Source: Algoriphagus machipongonensis
GTDB taxonomy: Bacteria; Bacteroidota; Bacteroidia; Cytophagales; Cyclobacteriaceae
Reading direction: 5' to 3'
Assembly: GCF_000166275.1 (NCBI RefSeq)
Contig: NZ_CM001023.1
Span: forward strand, 4,219,001-4,283,000
Length of the DNA stretch: 64,000 nucleotides
Part shown: piece by piece, positions 43,667 through 52,677 of the stretch
Position numbering within the stretch: the first letter of the stretch is position 1
Layout of the letters: the number at the start of each line of letters is the position of its first letter
Notes under the pieces: model-generated
What the model saw: only the letters and a program-made list of their open reading frames with translations
Database searches by the model: none
Told to the model about the DNA's origin: nothing
Translations under genes and position numbers: made by a program

Positions 43667-44305
43667 TTGAAAAATAAAAGATTTAAGGCCATCACCATAA
43701 TATCAATTCTATTATTACTGATTTATGGCAAAAATTTAACTGAAAGACAGGCGTTTAAAAGTATTAGTAAAACTTTTACAGAAGTCTATAAAGATAGATT
43801 AGTGGTGGAAGGTTACATTTTCCAGATCTCTGATAGACTTTTTTCCATCCAAAAACTTATCGACCATTGTAATTTGGACTATGATTACTCAAGAGTCATT
43901 AGTGAAATTCAGGGTCATGAGGAGGGAATCATGGAATTGATTGTAGATTTTGAGCAAACCAATCTTACAATTGAGGAATCGGACTATCTTTCTGACTTTA
44001 AAAAAATCATTTCCAATGACCTGAAAATCAACAGCTACAACCTCTTGTTTTCGGATTCTTCTGGTGTGAATTCCCAGCAGGTAAAACTTTACGATCAAAA
44101 GATAGCTTTAGCTAAAAAAGACCTTGAGAATTTGAGTAAAATACAAATGGATGAGGGGCAAAAATTAATTAGCAAAGCCAAAGTTCAAATTAACCGTTCC
44201 CAGATCTGGGCGCAGTTTGAAGTGGCCTTGCTAATTATATTAATTATTGTGATTTACTTTTATTTATTTAAAGGTAAACCTAAAAATCAGGATATGTTTA
44301 CCTGA
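43667..44305 (+). CDS. Membrane protein with four-helix-bundle sensor-like periplasmic domain, unknown function
   Basis: I do not recognise this 212-residue protein beyond its architecture: an N-terminal membrane segment (residues 8-22), about 160 residues of amphipathic helix with alternating acidic and basic residues, and a second membrane segment (residues 185-203) followed by a short basic tail. This is the layout of 4HB_MCP chemoreceptor sensor modules but without HAMP or output domain. The start is TTG at 43667, since no ATG is available. It follows the GH16 gene by 28 bases. Confidence 0.65.
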   Translation: MKNKRFKAITIISILLLLIYGKNLTERQAFKSISKTFTEVYKDRLVVEGYIFQISDRLFSIQKLIDHCNLDYDYSRVISEIQGHEEGIMELIVDFEQTNLTIEESDYLSDFKKIISNDLKINSYNLLFSDSSGVNSQQVKLYDQKIALAKKDLENLSKIQMDEGQKLISKAKVQINRSQIWAQFEVALLIILIIVIYFYLFKGKPKNQDMFT

Positions 44306-45214
44306 TTAATATTCGAAGGTGTTTTTCAAGTAGGCAGCATTTTTCTCGGCAGCCTCCATTGGGTTAGTTCCCACGAAGCGTTCTTGCTCCACAATAAAGT
44401 ACTCCATTCCTAATTGGGTAGACTCTTTGACTAAATTAGAAAATGGGATTTCTCCTGCACCTAATAAAACGCCTCTTTCTTCACCATCTCCTTTATCCGG
44501 CTCAGCATCTTTTAAATGACATAATTTAAATCGATTAGGATATTTTGCCAGGTAAGCTGAAGGGTCTACTCCCGCGACATATACCCAATACATATCCATC
44601 TCAAAATCTACCAACTCAGGGTCGGTGTTTTCCATCAATACATCTTGTGGCATTACTCCTTCCAATGTTTCAAAGGTGTAGTCATGATTATGGTAAGCAA
44701 ACTTCAGTCCATGTGATTTCAATGTTGCTCCAGCTTCATTGAATTTATCTGCAAATTTCTTGTAGGCATCGATCGTTTCTTGTCCACCAATCCATGGGCA
44801 GATCAGATATTCCAAACCAGCTTCTTTAGCTGCTTCCGCTTGGGCATCTAGGTTTTCAAATACGTTGGCATGAGAAGCCACCATACTTACTCCCAGGTCT
44901 GAAGTTAGAGTTTTAAACTCTTTTGGATCCATGCCCCATAAGACACCTTTCCCTCCATCAAACCCTTCAAATTGCTTATATCCAAAACCAGCAAGCGCAG
45001 CCATTGTAGCTTTGGCATCATTAGCCATTTCATCTTTGACAGAGTATAATTGGATCCCAAACGAATTCAACTTGGACTTCGCAGCCTTAGCTTCCTCTAT
45101 TGTGGCCGACTCCTCTTTTTTGGCAGGCGAGCAAAATTGTAATGGCATGATTGCAGAGCTTACACCAAGCAATGCACCCATTTTGATAAATTTTCTTCTA
45201 GGATTGTTCATCAT
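44306..45214 (-). CDS. Sugar phosphate isomerase/epimerase-like TIM-barrel protein, Tat-exported
   Basis: The 302-residue protein starts with a twin-arginine signal (NPRRKFIKMGALLG) and a possible lipobox (QFC). The rest is a xylose-isomerase-like TIM barrel (AP_endonuc_2): FGIQLYSVKDEM, the metal-binding DFEMDMYWVYVAG and FKLCHLKDAEPDKG strands, and EYFIVEQERF. Its stop abuts the preceding plus-strand gene. It is the last gene of the minus-strand arm of the sugar-oxidation island, with the dehydrogenase small subunit upstream. Enediol isomerases of this fold act on keto-sugars; the substrate is inferred only from context. Confidence 0.88.
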   Translation of the reverse strand: MMNNPRRKFIKMGALLGVSSAIMPLQFCSPAKKEESATIEEAKAAKSKLNSFGIQLYSVKDEMANDAKATMAALAGFGYKQFEGFDGGKGVLWGMDPKEFKTLTSDLGVSMVASHANVFENLDAQAEAAKEAGLEYLICPWIGGQETIDAYKKFADKFNEAGATLKSHGLKFAYHNHDYTFETLEGVMPQDVLMENTDPELVDFEMDMYWVYVAGVDPSAYLAKYPNRFKLCHLKDAEPDKGDGEERGVLLGAGEIPFSNLVKESTQLGMEYFIVEQERFVGTNPMEAAEKNAAYLKNTFEY

Positions 45215-45268
45215 GTAAAAAGCCCACCCCGAATAGGGGCAGGCATCAATTATAAGTAAATTTAAATA

Positions 45269-45829
45269 TTAAATCGCGTATGCTTTATCTCCTGGCTCAA
45301 GTGGAATACATGGATCAAATCTTCCCGGAGTTTCTACAAAATTTAAAGCTTGAGTAGCTCCTACCTCTGAAGTGAAATAACCTAAAACAGTCAAATCCCT
45401 CAACATATTAATCACTTGTGGCTCTCTGGATTGTCCGCTTGCTTTGTATTGCTCAAACATTCCATTGAGATAAGCCAATCTTTCTTCTGCTGGAGCACCA
45501 ACAAAATCTTTCCCATTTTGGGCTTCGAAATCTTTGCTGATTGTATTTAGGCCATCAACAAATGTTTTCTGCTGATCTGCTGTATAGCAATCTTTGACCA
45601 TCATCACCATAAAGGATCCAATACCCGCAGCTTTCGCACCTGGGGTATCAGTTTCTGGAATAATGGTATCTCCAATTTCATCTAGGAAAGCGATATCCTC
45701 AGGCATGAAATTCAAACCTTCGATTTGATGCTCTGGAGTACAACCTGTCAGGATTGCCGAGGCACCCACCATGGTTCCTCCCATCATCAGAACCACGCTT
45801 TTCAATGCGTCTCTTCTATTCATCGTCAT
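45269..45829 (-). CDS. Gluconate 2-dehydrogenase subunit 3 family protein (GMC dehydrogenase small subunit)
   Basis: The 186-residue protein has a twin-arginine signal (MNRRDALKSVVLMMGG) ending in a lipobox-like LTGC (Cys30). The mature part matches Gluconate_2-dh3: EDIAFLDEIGDTIIPETDTPGAKAAGIGSF (about residues 42-75) and a GYFTSEVGATQAL motif. In known glucoside 3-dehydrogenases and gluconate dehydrogenases this small subunit escorts the large FAD subunit through the Tat system. The GMC subunit gene is 17 bases upstream, so the pair is cotranscribed. Confidence 0.9.
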   Translation of the reverse strand: MTMNRRDALKSVVLMMGGTMVGASAILTGCTPEHQIEGLNFMPEDIAFLDEIGDTIIPETDTPGAKAAGIGSFMVMMVKDCYTADQQKTFVDGLNTISKDFEAQNGKDFVGAPAEERLAYLNGMFEQYKASGQSREPQVINMLRDLTVLGYFTSEVGATQALNFVETPGRFDPCIPLEPGDKAYAI

Positions 45830-45846
45830 TTTTCCTTCGTTTAATA

Positions 45847-47526
45847 TTAGAGATTTCTTTTCTTCAATTCATCTACTGCAAAGGCAGCTGCTCTAGCTGT
45901 CAAAGCCATATAAGTCAAGGATGGGTTTACTGCAGCTGCAGATGTCATACAAGCCCCATCCGTCACAAACACATTTTTAGCTTCCCAAACCTGGTTGTTA
46001 CCATTCAATACCGAAGTCTTAGGATCTCTACCCATTCTGGCGGTACCCATTTCGTGAATCCCTTGACCAAAAGTATACCCAGCATCAAACTCGTTTACAT
46101 TTTTAAATCCTGCAACCTCAAGCATTTCTGCGGCATCGGCCATCATGTCTTTACGCATTTTGAGTTCATTATCTTTGATCTCTGCGTTCATAACCAATGA
46201 CTCAATTCCCCATTTATCTTTTACAGTATCACTTAATTTGATCGTGTTTTCATGATAAGGAAGGATTTCACCAAATGCGGTAATCCCCATAGACCAAGGC
46301 CCTGGTTTAGTTAAGGCTTCTTTCATTGGTGCCCCGAAATTTAGCTCGGCCACATCTCTGCTCCATCCGCTACGGCTTGCGCCCCCTTGATAACCAAAGC
46401 CTCTTAAATAGTCACGTTTATCTCCGTTGACATTTCGGAATCGAGGAATGTAAAGTCCAGTAGGCCTTCTTCCAAAGTAATATTTATCTTCATAGCCTTC
46501 CATCGTACCGCTGGCACCTAGACGGAAATGGTGATCCATTACGTTGTGCCCAAGTTCCCCTGAACTACTTCCCAAACCTCCCGGCCAAACGTCCGTTGCT
46601 GTTCGCATTAAAATAGCTGTGGAGTTAAATGCAGAAGCACATAAGAATACAATTTTCGCATCATATTCGATGGTCTTATTGGTTTCCCCGTCTACAACTT
46701 CGACTCCTGTTGCTTTTTTAGTGTCTTTATCATAGATCAATCTTCTTACGATTGACCAGGGTCTTAAAGTCAAATTACCTGTAGCTTTTGCTGCTGGAAG
46801 AGTAGAAGCCTGCGTACTGAAATACCCCCCAAACGGACAACCTAAGGAACATTTGCTTCGGTATTGGCAACCTGGTCTCCCTGGAAGGGGCTCTGTAATA
46901 TTAGCAGGTCTACCAATAGTCCAAGTTCTTGCTCCTTTGTAGTGTTCTTTAATCTTTTTAGAAGCATCTTCTTCCACACAGTTCATCGGCATTGGAGGCA
47001 TGAATTCACCATCAGGCAATACATCAAGTCCTTCCTTTTTACCCGAAACACCAATAAATTTCTCCACATAAGAATACCAAGGTGCTATATCCTTGTATCG
47101 TATGGGCCAATCTACAGCAACTCCTTCTTTGACATTGCCTTCAAAATCAAGATCGGACCATCTATACGATTGCCTTCCCCAAAGTAAGGAACGACCTCCT
47201 ACTTGATATCCTCTAAACCAAGTAAATGGCTTTTCTTCTACATAAGGTGAATCATCTTCATGTGCCCACCAATCCAAATTCAATTCGTTGAGAACATAAT
47301 CTCTTCTTAAATTTGGGTGGTTTTCTAACTGTTCCTGAGTTCTCCTGCCTCTATGAGGCACTTCCCAGGGTGGAAGAGTTGCCGTTTTATAATCTGTCAC
47401 GTGCTCGACATTCGGCCCTCGCTCTAATAAAAGCACTTTAAGTCCTTTTTCTGTCAGCTCTTTCGCAGCCCATCCTCCACTAATCCCCGACCCGACTACG
47501 ATTGCATCATACGCTTCATTTGCCAT
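45847..47526 (-). CDS. GMC-family FAD sugar dehydrogenase, large subunit
   Basis: The 559-residue flavoenzyme has the FAD-binding GSGISGGWAAKEL (Gly12-Gly17), the YQVGGRSLLWGRQSYRW GMC signature, a cysteine cluster GCQYRSKCSLGCPFGG (about residues 217-232) and the active-site His491 (HEMGTARMG) and Asn534. It has no signal of its own, consistent with hitch-hiking export by the small subunit. Related enzymes oxidise C3 of glucosides, or gluconate. The cysteine cluster may hold an iron-sulfur centre or be structural. Electrons probably pass to a c-type cytochrome such as that at 52242. Confidence 0.93.
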   Translation of the reverse strand: MANEAYDAIVVGSGISGGWAAKELTEKGLKVLLLERGPNVEHVTDYKTATLPPWEVPHRGRRTQEQLENHPNLRRDYVLNELNLDWWAHEDDSPYVEEKPFTWFRGYQVGGRSLLWGRQSYRWSDLDFEGNVKEGVAVDWPIRYKDIAPWYSYVEKFIGVSGKKEGLDVLPDGEFMPPMPMNCVEEDASKKIKEHYKGARTWTIGRPANITEPLPGRPGCQYRSKCSLGCPFGGYFSTQASTLPAAKATGNLTLRPWSIVRRLIYDKDTKKATGVEVVDGETNKTIEYDAKIVFLCASAFNSTAILMRTATDVWPGGLGSSSGELGHNVMDHHFRLGASGTMEGYEDKYYFGRRPTGLYIPRFRNVNGDKRDYLRGFGYQGGASRSGWSRDVAELNFGAPMKEALTKPGPWSMGITAFGEILPYHENTIKLSDTVKDKWGIESLVMNAEIKDNELKMRKDMMADAAEMLEVAGFKNVNEFDAGYTFGQGIHEMGTARMGRDPKTSVLNGNNQVWEAKNVFVTDGACMTSAAAVNPSLTYMALTARAAAFAVDELKKRNL

Positions 47527-47552
47527 ATATGGATTTTTTAAGTTATTAAAGT

Positions 47553-48425
47553 TTAAACATCGCAGATCTGAACACCCTCTGCTAAAGAAGCCATCTTATC
47601 CTCTTTTTTCGGGATAAATTCATGGGACACATACCCATCAAATCCAGTCTCAACAATGGCTCTCATCACAGCTGGATAATTGATTTCTTGATCATCACCC
47701 AACTCGTTTCTTCCAGGGTTTCCTGCAGTATGGTAATGCCCGAAATATTCATGGTAATCTTTGATATTTCTAATTAAGTCTCCTTCATCTATCTGCATAT
47801 GATAGATATCAAATAGCAATTTGAAGTTTGGACTACCCAATCTCTTACAAAGCTCAACCCCAAAAGCTGATTTATCACATAGGTAATCTTTGTGATTTAC
47901 TTTGCTATTAAGTAGTTCCATTTGAATCATCACCCCATGCTTTTCAGCAATAGGCATAATTTTCTCCAAACCGATTTGACAATTTTTTAGACCTGTTTCA
48001 TCATCCATTCCTCTTCTATTGCCAGAAAAACAGATTAGATTTTTATAACCTGCCTCAGCTACTTTCGGAATCATCTCAGTATAGTTCTTAACTAACTGAT
48101 CATGGTATTTTGTTTCACCAAAGCCTTCAGTTAAGCTTATTTCAGCCCCATTGCACATGGAAGAATCAAGTCCGTGACTTTTAAGGGTTTCCCAGCCACT
48201 TGGTCCGATCAAGTCCACACCTTTGATTCCTATTTTTTTAACTTCTTTGCAAAAATCCTCGAGGCTATATTGGCGAAAGCACCAATGGCAAACCCCATGA
48301 TTTACATTTCCTTTTAAGGCTTTGGGCATATTATCTTTTGAATCAAAGCTGGAAAGTGTACCTAAGGTAGCACCACCAACAATCATTTTTTTAAAGGAAG
48401 AACGCCTTCCAGAGTCAAATGACAT
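47553..48425 (-). CDS. Hydroxypyruvate isomerase-like TIM-barrel protein, Tat-exported
   Basis: The 290-residue protein has a twin-arginine-like start (SGRRSSFKKMIVGGATLG) and a xylose-isomerase-like barrel: HWCFRQYSLEDFCKEVKKIGIKGVDLIG, a metal-binding Glu in MIQMELLNSKVNH, Asp-His in LLFDIYHMQIDEGD, GHYHTAG and Glu in YVSHEFIPK. These are the metal and catalytic positions of the hydroxypyruvate isomerase group. With the GMC dehydrogenase next door it may isomerise an oxidised sugar. It lies 12 bases after the transporter stop in the same transcript. Confidence 0.88.
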   Translation of the reverse strand: MSFDSGRRSSFKKMIVGGATLGTLSSFDSKDNMPKALKGNVNHGVCHWCFRQYSLEDFCKEVKKIGIKGVDLIGPSGWETLKSHGLDSSMCNGAEISLTEGFGETKYHDQLVKNYTEMIPKVAEAGYKNLICFSGNRRGMDDETGLKNCQIGLEKIMPIAEKHGVMIQMELLNSKVNHKDYLCDKSAFGVELCKRLGSPNFKLLFDIYHMQIDEGDLIRNIKDYHEYFGHYHTAGNPGRNELGDDQEINYPAVMRAIVETGFDGYVSHEFIPKKEDKMASLAEGVQICDV

Positions 48426-48437
48426 AAATTTTTCAGG

Positions 48438-49664
48438 TTAATTGGGAGAGATTTTTTTTTCCTCTTTAAAAAGAGATATGAAAAATAGCAAAACCAAAAC
48501 GGAAATACCAGAAGGAATCAACCAAATTGACTTCCAAATGTGATGACCAGTCAAATCCGTATAGTAATTGGAAATGATTCCTGCTGCCCAAAAGCCTATT
48601 AACATCCCAATACCGTAGGTTGCCAAAGTGATCATTCCTTGAGCTGAGGACTTATATTTTTCACCAGCATGTGAATCGGTATAAATCTGACCACTGACGA
48701 AAAAGAAATCATAACATATCCCATGTAAACCTATTCCTACCAAAAGCATCCAAGCGCCTTCATTGACATCTCCAAAGGCAAATAAGGCATACCGTATGGC
48801 CCACGCAGCCATTGCCACGATCAAAGTTTTCTTTACTCCAAAGCGGGAAAAGAAGATGGGAAGTGCCAGCATAAAGAGGACTTCAGACACTTGACCTAAG
48901 GCCATTTTTCCAGTTGAATTTTCTAATCCTATCTCCGTCAGAAAAGGGCTAGTATTCTGATAATAGAATGCTAATGGAATACAGATAAGAATGGAGGAAA
49001 GAAAAAATATTGCGAAATTCTTGTCTTTTAGCAAGGATAAAGCCTCCACTCCTGTAGACTCCCGAATATTGAATTCACCGCTGGATTTTGCTTTTGGCGG
49101 AGTTTTAGGAAGAAAAAAACTAAACAATCCCAAGGCAAATGACAAGGTTCCTGCCATCACCCAAGTAAATTTCAATAGACCTTCCTGTAATCCACTTTGA
49201 CTGTCCCAGCCTAAAAAGCTAATCAAAAACCCTGCTGTGATCCATCCTATCGTACCCCAAACTCTCACGACCGAAAACTCCTTTTCAGGATTTTTCATTT
49301 GATTAAAGGAGATCGAATTGACAAGGGCTAGAGTGGGCATGAATAAAATCATATAAGCCAACAGGAAAGGAAAAAAAGAAGAGAAACCCTCTGCTTGGTA
49401 CAAACCATACATTAAAGCTGCTCCTATTAAATGGATGACCCCTAGAATTTTTTCAGCATTGAAGAATCTATCGGCAATCAGCCCCACTATAAAAGGTGCT
49501 ATGATCGCCCCAAATGATTGGGTGGAAAATGCCAGAGAAATTTCCTGATCCTTTGCCTGCAGGTTATTTCCGAGGAATGTTCCTAAGGTTACAAACCAAG
49601 CCCCCCAGATAAAAAACTCCATAAACATCATCAAGGACAACTGTGCTTTGGTAGCAAATTTCAT
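48438..49664 (-). CDS. MFS transporter, nucleoside:proton symporter (NupG) type
   Basis: The 408-residue protein has about twelve transmembrane helices and matches the NupG/XapB-like MFS group: it begins LSLMMFMEFFIWGAWFVTLGTFL, with the FAPFIVGLIADRFF loop motif and NQMKNPEKEFSVVRVWGTIGWI, which is the family signature. In sugar islands of Bacteroidota such transporters are usually annotated as nucleoside permeases but likely carry a sugar or sugar derivative. It is the first gene of the minus-strand arm; direct repeats lie just upstream. Confidence 0.9.
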   Translation of the reverse strand: MKFATKAQLSLMMFMEFFIWGAWFVTLGTFLGNNLQAKDQEISLAFSTQSFGAIIAPFIVGLIADRFFNAEKILGVIHLIGAALMYGLYQAEGFSSFFPFLLAYMILFMPTLALVNSISFNQMKNPEKEFSVVRVWGTIGWITAGFLISFLGWDSQSGLQEGLLKFTWVMAGTLSFALGLFSFFLPKTPPKAKSSGEFNIRESTGVEALSLLKDKNFAIFFLSSILICIPLAFYYQNTSPFLTEIGLENSTGKMALGQVSEVLFMLALPIFFSRFGVKKTLIVAMAAWAIRYALFAFGDVNEGAWMLLVGIGLHGICYDFFFVSGQIYTDSHAGEKYKSSAQGMITLATYGIGMLIGFWAAGIISNYYTDLTGHHIWKSIWLIPSGISVLVLLFFISLFKEEKKISPN

Positions 49665-49917
49665 AAGGATTGCGGTTGATTAGGTCAGATTTCTTCTAAT
49701 TAAGTCAGAAAGTTTAATTTTTGGGCAATTTGCCGTATTTTAAGCACCTGTTTTGGAATTCAAAGAAGCGATTTTTGATGATTAATAAAATCCATTCATA
49801 ACGTGAGGAAGCTATTAATCAATTATTCACCCTTCTCGATTAAAGAGCCAAGGATTTTCCAGACAGAATCAATTATTTCAAGCTATTAATACCTGAATAA
49901 TCTATTCTCATTTATCT
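49665..49917. promoter_or_regulatory. Divergent control region of the sugar-oxidation island
   Basis: This 253-base gap drives the transporter arm leftward and the Gfo/Idh/MocA arm rightward. Two direct copies, ATTAGGTCAGAT (49679-49690) and ATTAAGTCAGAA (49699-49710), match at 10 of 12 positions and lie 20 bases apart, close to two helical turns, and 15 to 46 bases before the transporter ATG. They could bind a regulator on one face of the helix. No TAnnTTTG box was found in either direction. Confidence 0.45.
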
Positions 49918-51087
49918 ATGTCTAAAACAAAAAAATTAAAACTGGGACTAGTCGGCGGAGGTCCAGGATCATTTATAGGAGCCATTCACCTTAATGGAGC
50001 ATTAATGGATGGTATGTTTGAGTTAGCGGCCGGTGCTTTTAGCTCTAATCCAGAAAAATCAAGAATCAGGGGTGAGGAACTTATGCTCCCTTCCGAACGA
50101 GTTTATGACAGTTATGACGAAATGTTTGAAAAGGAACTACAACTTCCTGAGTCAGAAAGAATAGATGTAGTCTGTATTGTCACTCCAAATAATGTACACC
50201 TTGACCCAACTCTGAAAGCATTGAAAGCTGGCTTTCATGTAGCATTAGATAAGCCTCTTACCCTCAATTACACAGAAGCTAAAGAGCTTTACCATGCTGT
50301 TCAGAAATCAGACAAGCTATTTCTCTTAACTCATACCTATTCTGGGTACCCGATGATCAAGCAAGCCAAGCAAATGATTGCCAATGGTGAAATCGGAAAA
50401 GTTAGAAAAGTTTATGTTGAATACCCGCAAGGCTGGCTTTGGAAGCTACTAGAAACCGAAAATAACAAGCAGGCTGCCTGGAGAACTGATCCAACAAAAA
50501 ATGGATTGGCAGGTTGTATGGGTGATATTGGAACCCACGCTTTCCATATGGCTGAATACATCACTGGAGAGAAAGTAAGCCAAATTTGTGCAGATCTTTA
50601 TATAAAAGTAGAAGGAAGGCCTATCGATGATGACGGGGTGGTCTTGATGCGATTTGAAAACGGAGCATCAGGAGTTTTAATGGCATCACAAACAGACACA
50701 GGCGCAGAAAACAACCTGAAAGTTCGTGTGTATGGAGAAAAAGGAGGGCTGGAATGGGAACAAGAACTAAATAACAGTTTAACTGTCAGATGGCCTGAAG
50801 GTCCCGACCAAATTTATCGTGCTGGAACAGGATATTTAGGTTCTCTTGCTAATGAAAACACCAGAACTCCAGCAGGACACCCTGAAGGTTATGTGGAAGC
50901 ATTTGCTAACCTGTATAGAAACTTTGCTAGATGCATCTACGCCGAAAGAAATGGGGAAAAGCCAAAAGAAGAATGGTTAGACTTTCCTGGTGTGGAAGAC
51001 GGCATTCGAGGAATGGCATTTATTGACCATGTCTTGAAAAGTAATAAATCAGAACAAAAATGGACTCCATTTATTGTTGAAAAATAA
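49918..51087 (+). CDS. Gfo/Idh/MocA-family NAD(P)-dependent oxidoreductase
   Basis: The 389-residue protein begins with the Rossmann motif KLGLVGGGPGSFIGAIH; VVCIVTPNNVHLDP and the EKP-like segment VALDKPLTLNYTEA follow, and the catalytic region is in GLAGCMGDIGTHAFHMAEYITG (Asp and His). The second domain has the usual beta-sheet. There is no signal peptide, so it works in the cytoplasm. Such enzymes interconvert keto and hydroxy sugars; in 3-keto-sugar clusters they reduce the 3-keto group or oxidise C3. It heads the plus-strand arm of the island. Confidence 0.91.
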   Translation: MSKTKKLKLGLVGGGPGSFIGAIHLNGALMDGMFELAAGAFSSNPEKSRIRGEELMLPSERVYDSYDEMFEKELQLPESERIDVVCIVTPNNVHLDPTLKALKAGFHVALDKPLTLNYTEAKELYHAVQKSDKLFLLTHTYSGYPMIKQAKQMIANGEIGKVRKVYVEYPQGWLWKLLETENNKQAAWRTDPTKNGLAGCMGDIGTHAFHMAEYITGEKVSQICADLYIKVEGRPIDDDGVVLMRFENGASGVLMASQTDTGAENNLKVRVYGEKGGLEWEQELNNSLTVRWPEGPDQIYRAGTGYLGSLANENTRTPAGHPEGYVEAFANLYRNFARCIYAERNGEKPKEEWLDFPGVEDGIRGMAFIDHVLKSNKSEQKWTPFIVEK

Positions 51088-51165
51088 ATTCTTTATTCAA
51101 ACCCAAACCCAGAAACAAAAGAGGAATCTTGTGTTACTTTACCTGGGATTAAACCAATTTAGATA

Positions 51166-52218
51166 ATGAAAACTATTAAAGGCCCTGCTATATTTCTAGC
51201 TCAATTTGCTGATGATCAAGCTCCATTTAACAATCTTGAAAATATTTGTAAATGGGTAGCTGGTCTTGGATACAAAGGGGTACAAATCCCAACCTGGGAC
51301 AGTAGGTTAATTGATTTACAAAAAGCAGCAGAAAGTAAAACCTATGCTGAGGAAATAAAAGGAATCGTTGCAGAGGCAGGTATGGAGATTACTGAACTAT
51401 CCACTCACCTTCAAGGTCAGTTAGTGGCGGTACATCCAGCTTACAACGAATTATTTGATGGTTTTGCACCTGCAGAACTCAAAGGAAACCTTCAGGGCAA
51501 AACTGATTGGGCAAGACAGCAATTAATGTATGCTGCAAAAGCTTCACAAAACATGGGGCTTACCGCGCATGCGACCTTTAGTGGTGCTTTGATGTGGCAC
51601 ACAGTTTATCCTTGGCCTCAAAGGCCTGCCGGATTGGTAGAGACTGGATTTACCGAACTTGCTAAGAGATGGACTCCAATATTGGACGAGTTTGATAAAA
51701 ATGGCGTGGATGTTTGCTATGAACTTCACCCTGGAGAGGATTTGCATGACGGAATCACTTTCGAAATGTTCCTTGACAAGGTGAATGGTCATAAAAGAGC
51801 AAATATTCTTTATGATCCAAGTCACTTTGTATTGCAATGTCTTGACTACCTTGAATTCATTGATTTCTATCATGAAAGAATCAGAATGTTCCATGTCAAA
51901 GATGCTGAATTCAACCCAACAGGAAAGCAAGGCGTTTATGGCGGATTCCAAGGCTGGGTAGAAAGAGCTGGTCGTTTCCGTTCTTTAGGAGATGGACAGG
52001 TTGATTTCGCAGGAATATTCAGCAAACTTTCTCAGTACGATTTTGATGGATGGGCCGTTTTAGAATGGGAGTGCGCATTGAAGCACCCAGAGCAAGGAGC
52101 TGCAGAAGGCGCTCCATTTATCGATTCGCACATCATTAGAGTTACAGAGAAAGCATTTGATGATTTTGCCGGTGTGGGAGCTGACGAAGCTTTCAACAAA
52201 AAAGTATTAGGAATTTAA
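51166..52218 (+). CDS. Sugar phosphate isomerase/epimerase-like TIM-barrel protein (cytoplasmic)
   Basis: The 350-residue protein is a xylose-isomerase-like TIM barrel with the segment GLGYKGVQIPTWDSRLIDL, metal ligands in DVCYELHPGEDLHDG (Glu), LYDPSHFVLQCLDY (Asp-His), MFHVKDAEFNP (His) and WAVLEWECALKHPEQG (Glu). It has no signal, unlike the two Tat-exported barrels in the left arm. It lies 78 bases after the oxidoreductase gene and 23 before the cytochrome gene. A 3-keto-sugar epimerase or isomerase role is inferred from context. Confidence 0.89.
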   Translation: MKTIKGPAIFLAQFADDQAPFNNLENICKWVAGLGYKGVQIPTWDSRLIDLQKAAESKTYAEEIKGIVAEAGMEITELSTHLQGQLVAVHPAYNELFDGFAPAELKGNLQGKTDWARQQLMYAAKASQNMGLTAHATFSGALMWHTVYPWPQRPAGLVETGFTELAKRWTPILDEFDKNGVDVCYELHPGEDLHDGITFEMFLDKVNGHKRANILYDPSHFVLQCLDYLEFIDFYHERIRMFHVKDAEFNPTGKQGVYGGFQGWVERAGRFRSLGDGQVDFAGIFSKLSQYDFDGWAVLEWECALKHPEQGAAEGAPFIDSHIIRVTEKAFDDFAGVGADEAFNKKVLGI

Positions 52219-52241
52219 ATACCCATATTAATTACATAAAA

Positions 52242-52670
52242 ATGAAAATCACAAAACCGTTAAACCTAGGTCTTGCTGCTTTGGCAGGACTTGCGTTCGC
52301 TTGTGGAGGAGGAGAAAAATCCACTGAAACTACTACTACCCCAGCAGTGGAGTCTACTCCAGCTGAACCAGCACAGGAAATGAGCCTTGAAGAAAAATAC
52401 AAGGATGATCCTATCTACATCAAAGGTCTAGCAAAATTAAAGACCTCTGATTGTACTACCTGCCATATGGTGGAAAGAAAGATCGTGGGACCTTCTTATG
52501 CTGACGTTGCAGCCAAATATGAAAGTACCGAGGAGAACATTGAGAAATTGGCTCAGAAAGTAATCGAAGGTGGAGTTGGTGTATGGGGTGAAGTTCCAAT
52601 GCCTCCACATCCTACTTTGAGCATGGAAGACGCGAAGGACATGGTTGCCTATGTTCTATTGTTGAAATAA
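52242..52670 (+). CDS. Class I c-type cytochrome lipoprotein
   Basis: The 142-residue protein has a lipoprotein signal (lipobox FAC, Cys21), a Thr/Pro/Glu-rich linker, and a single haem c domain: the attachment motif CTTCH is at residues 71-75, with Met120 (VPMPPH) as the likely second axial ligand, and KDMVAYVLLL closes the fold. It would accept electrons from the periplasmic GMC dehydrogenase and pass them on to the respiratory chain. It is seven bases upstream of the DUF1080 gene. Confidence 0.93.
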   Translation: MKITKPLNLGLAALAGLAFACGGGEKSTETTTTPAVESTPAEPAQEMSLEEKYKDDPIYIKGLAKLKTSDCTTCHMVERKIVGPSYADVAAKYESTEENIEKLAQKVIEGGVGVWGEVPMPPHPTLSMEDAKDMVAYVLLLK

Positions 52671-52677
52671 TTACGAA

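Noticed and set aside
45754..46200. 148-codon open frame on the plus strand across the dehydrogenase genes
   Set aside because: It spans the end of one gene and the start of another on the opposite strand, with Cys/His/Ser-rich sequence typical of antisense frames.
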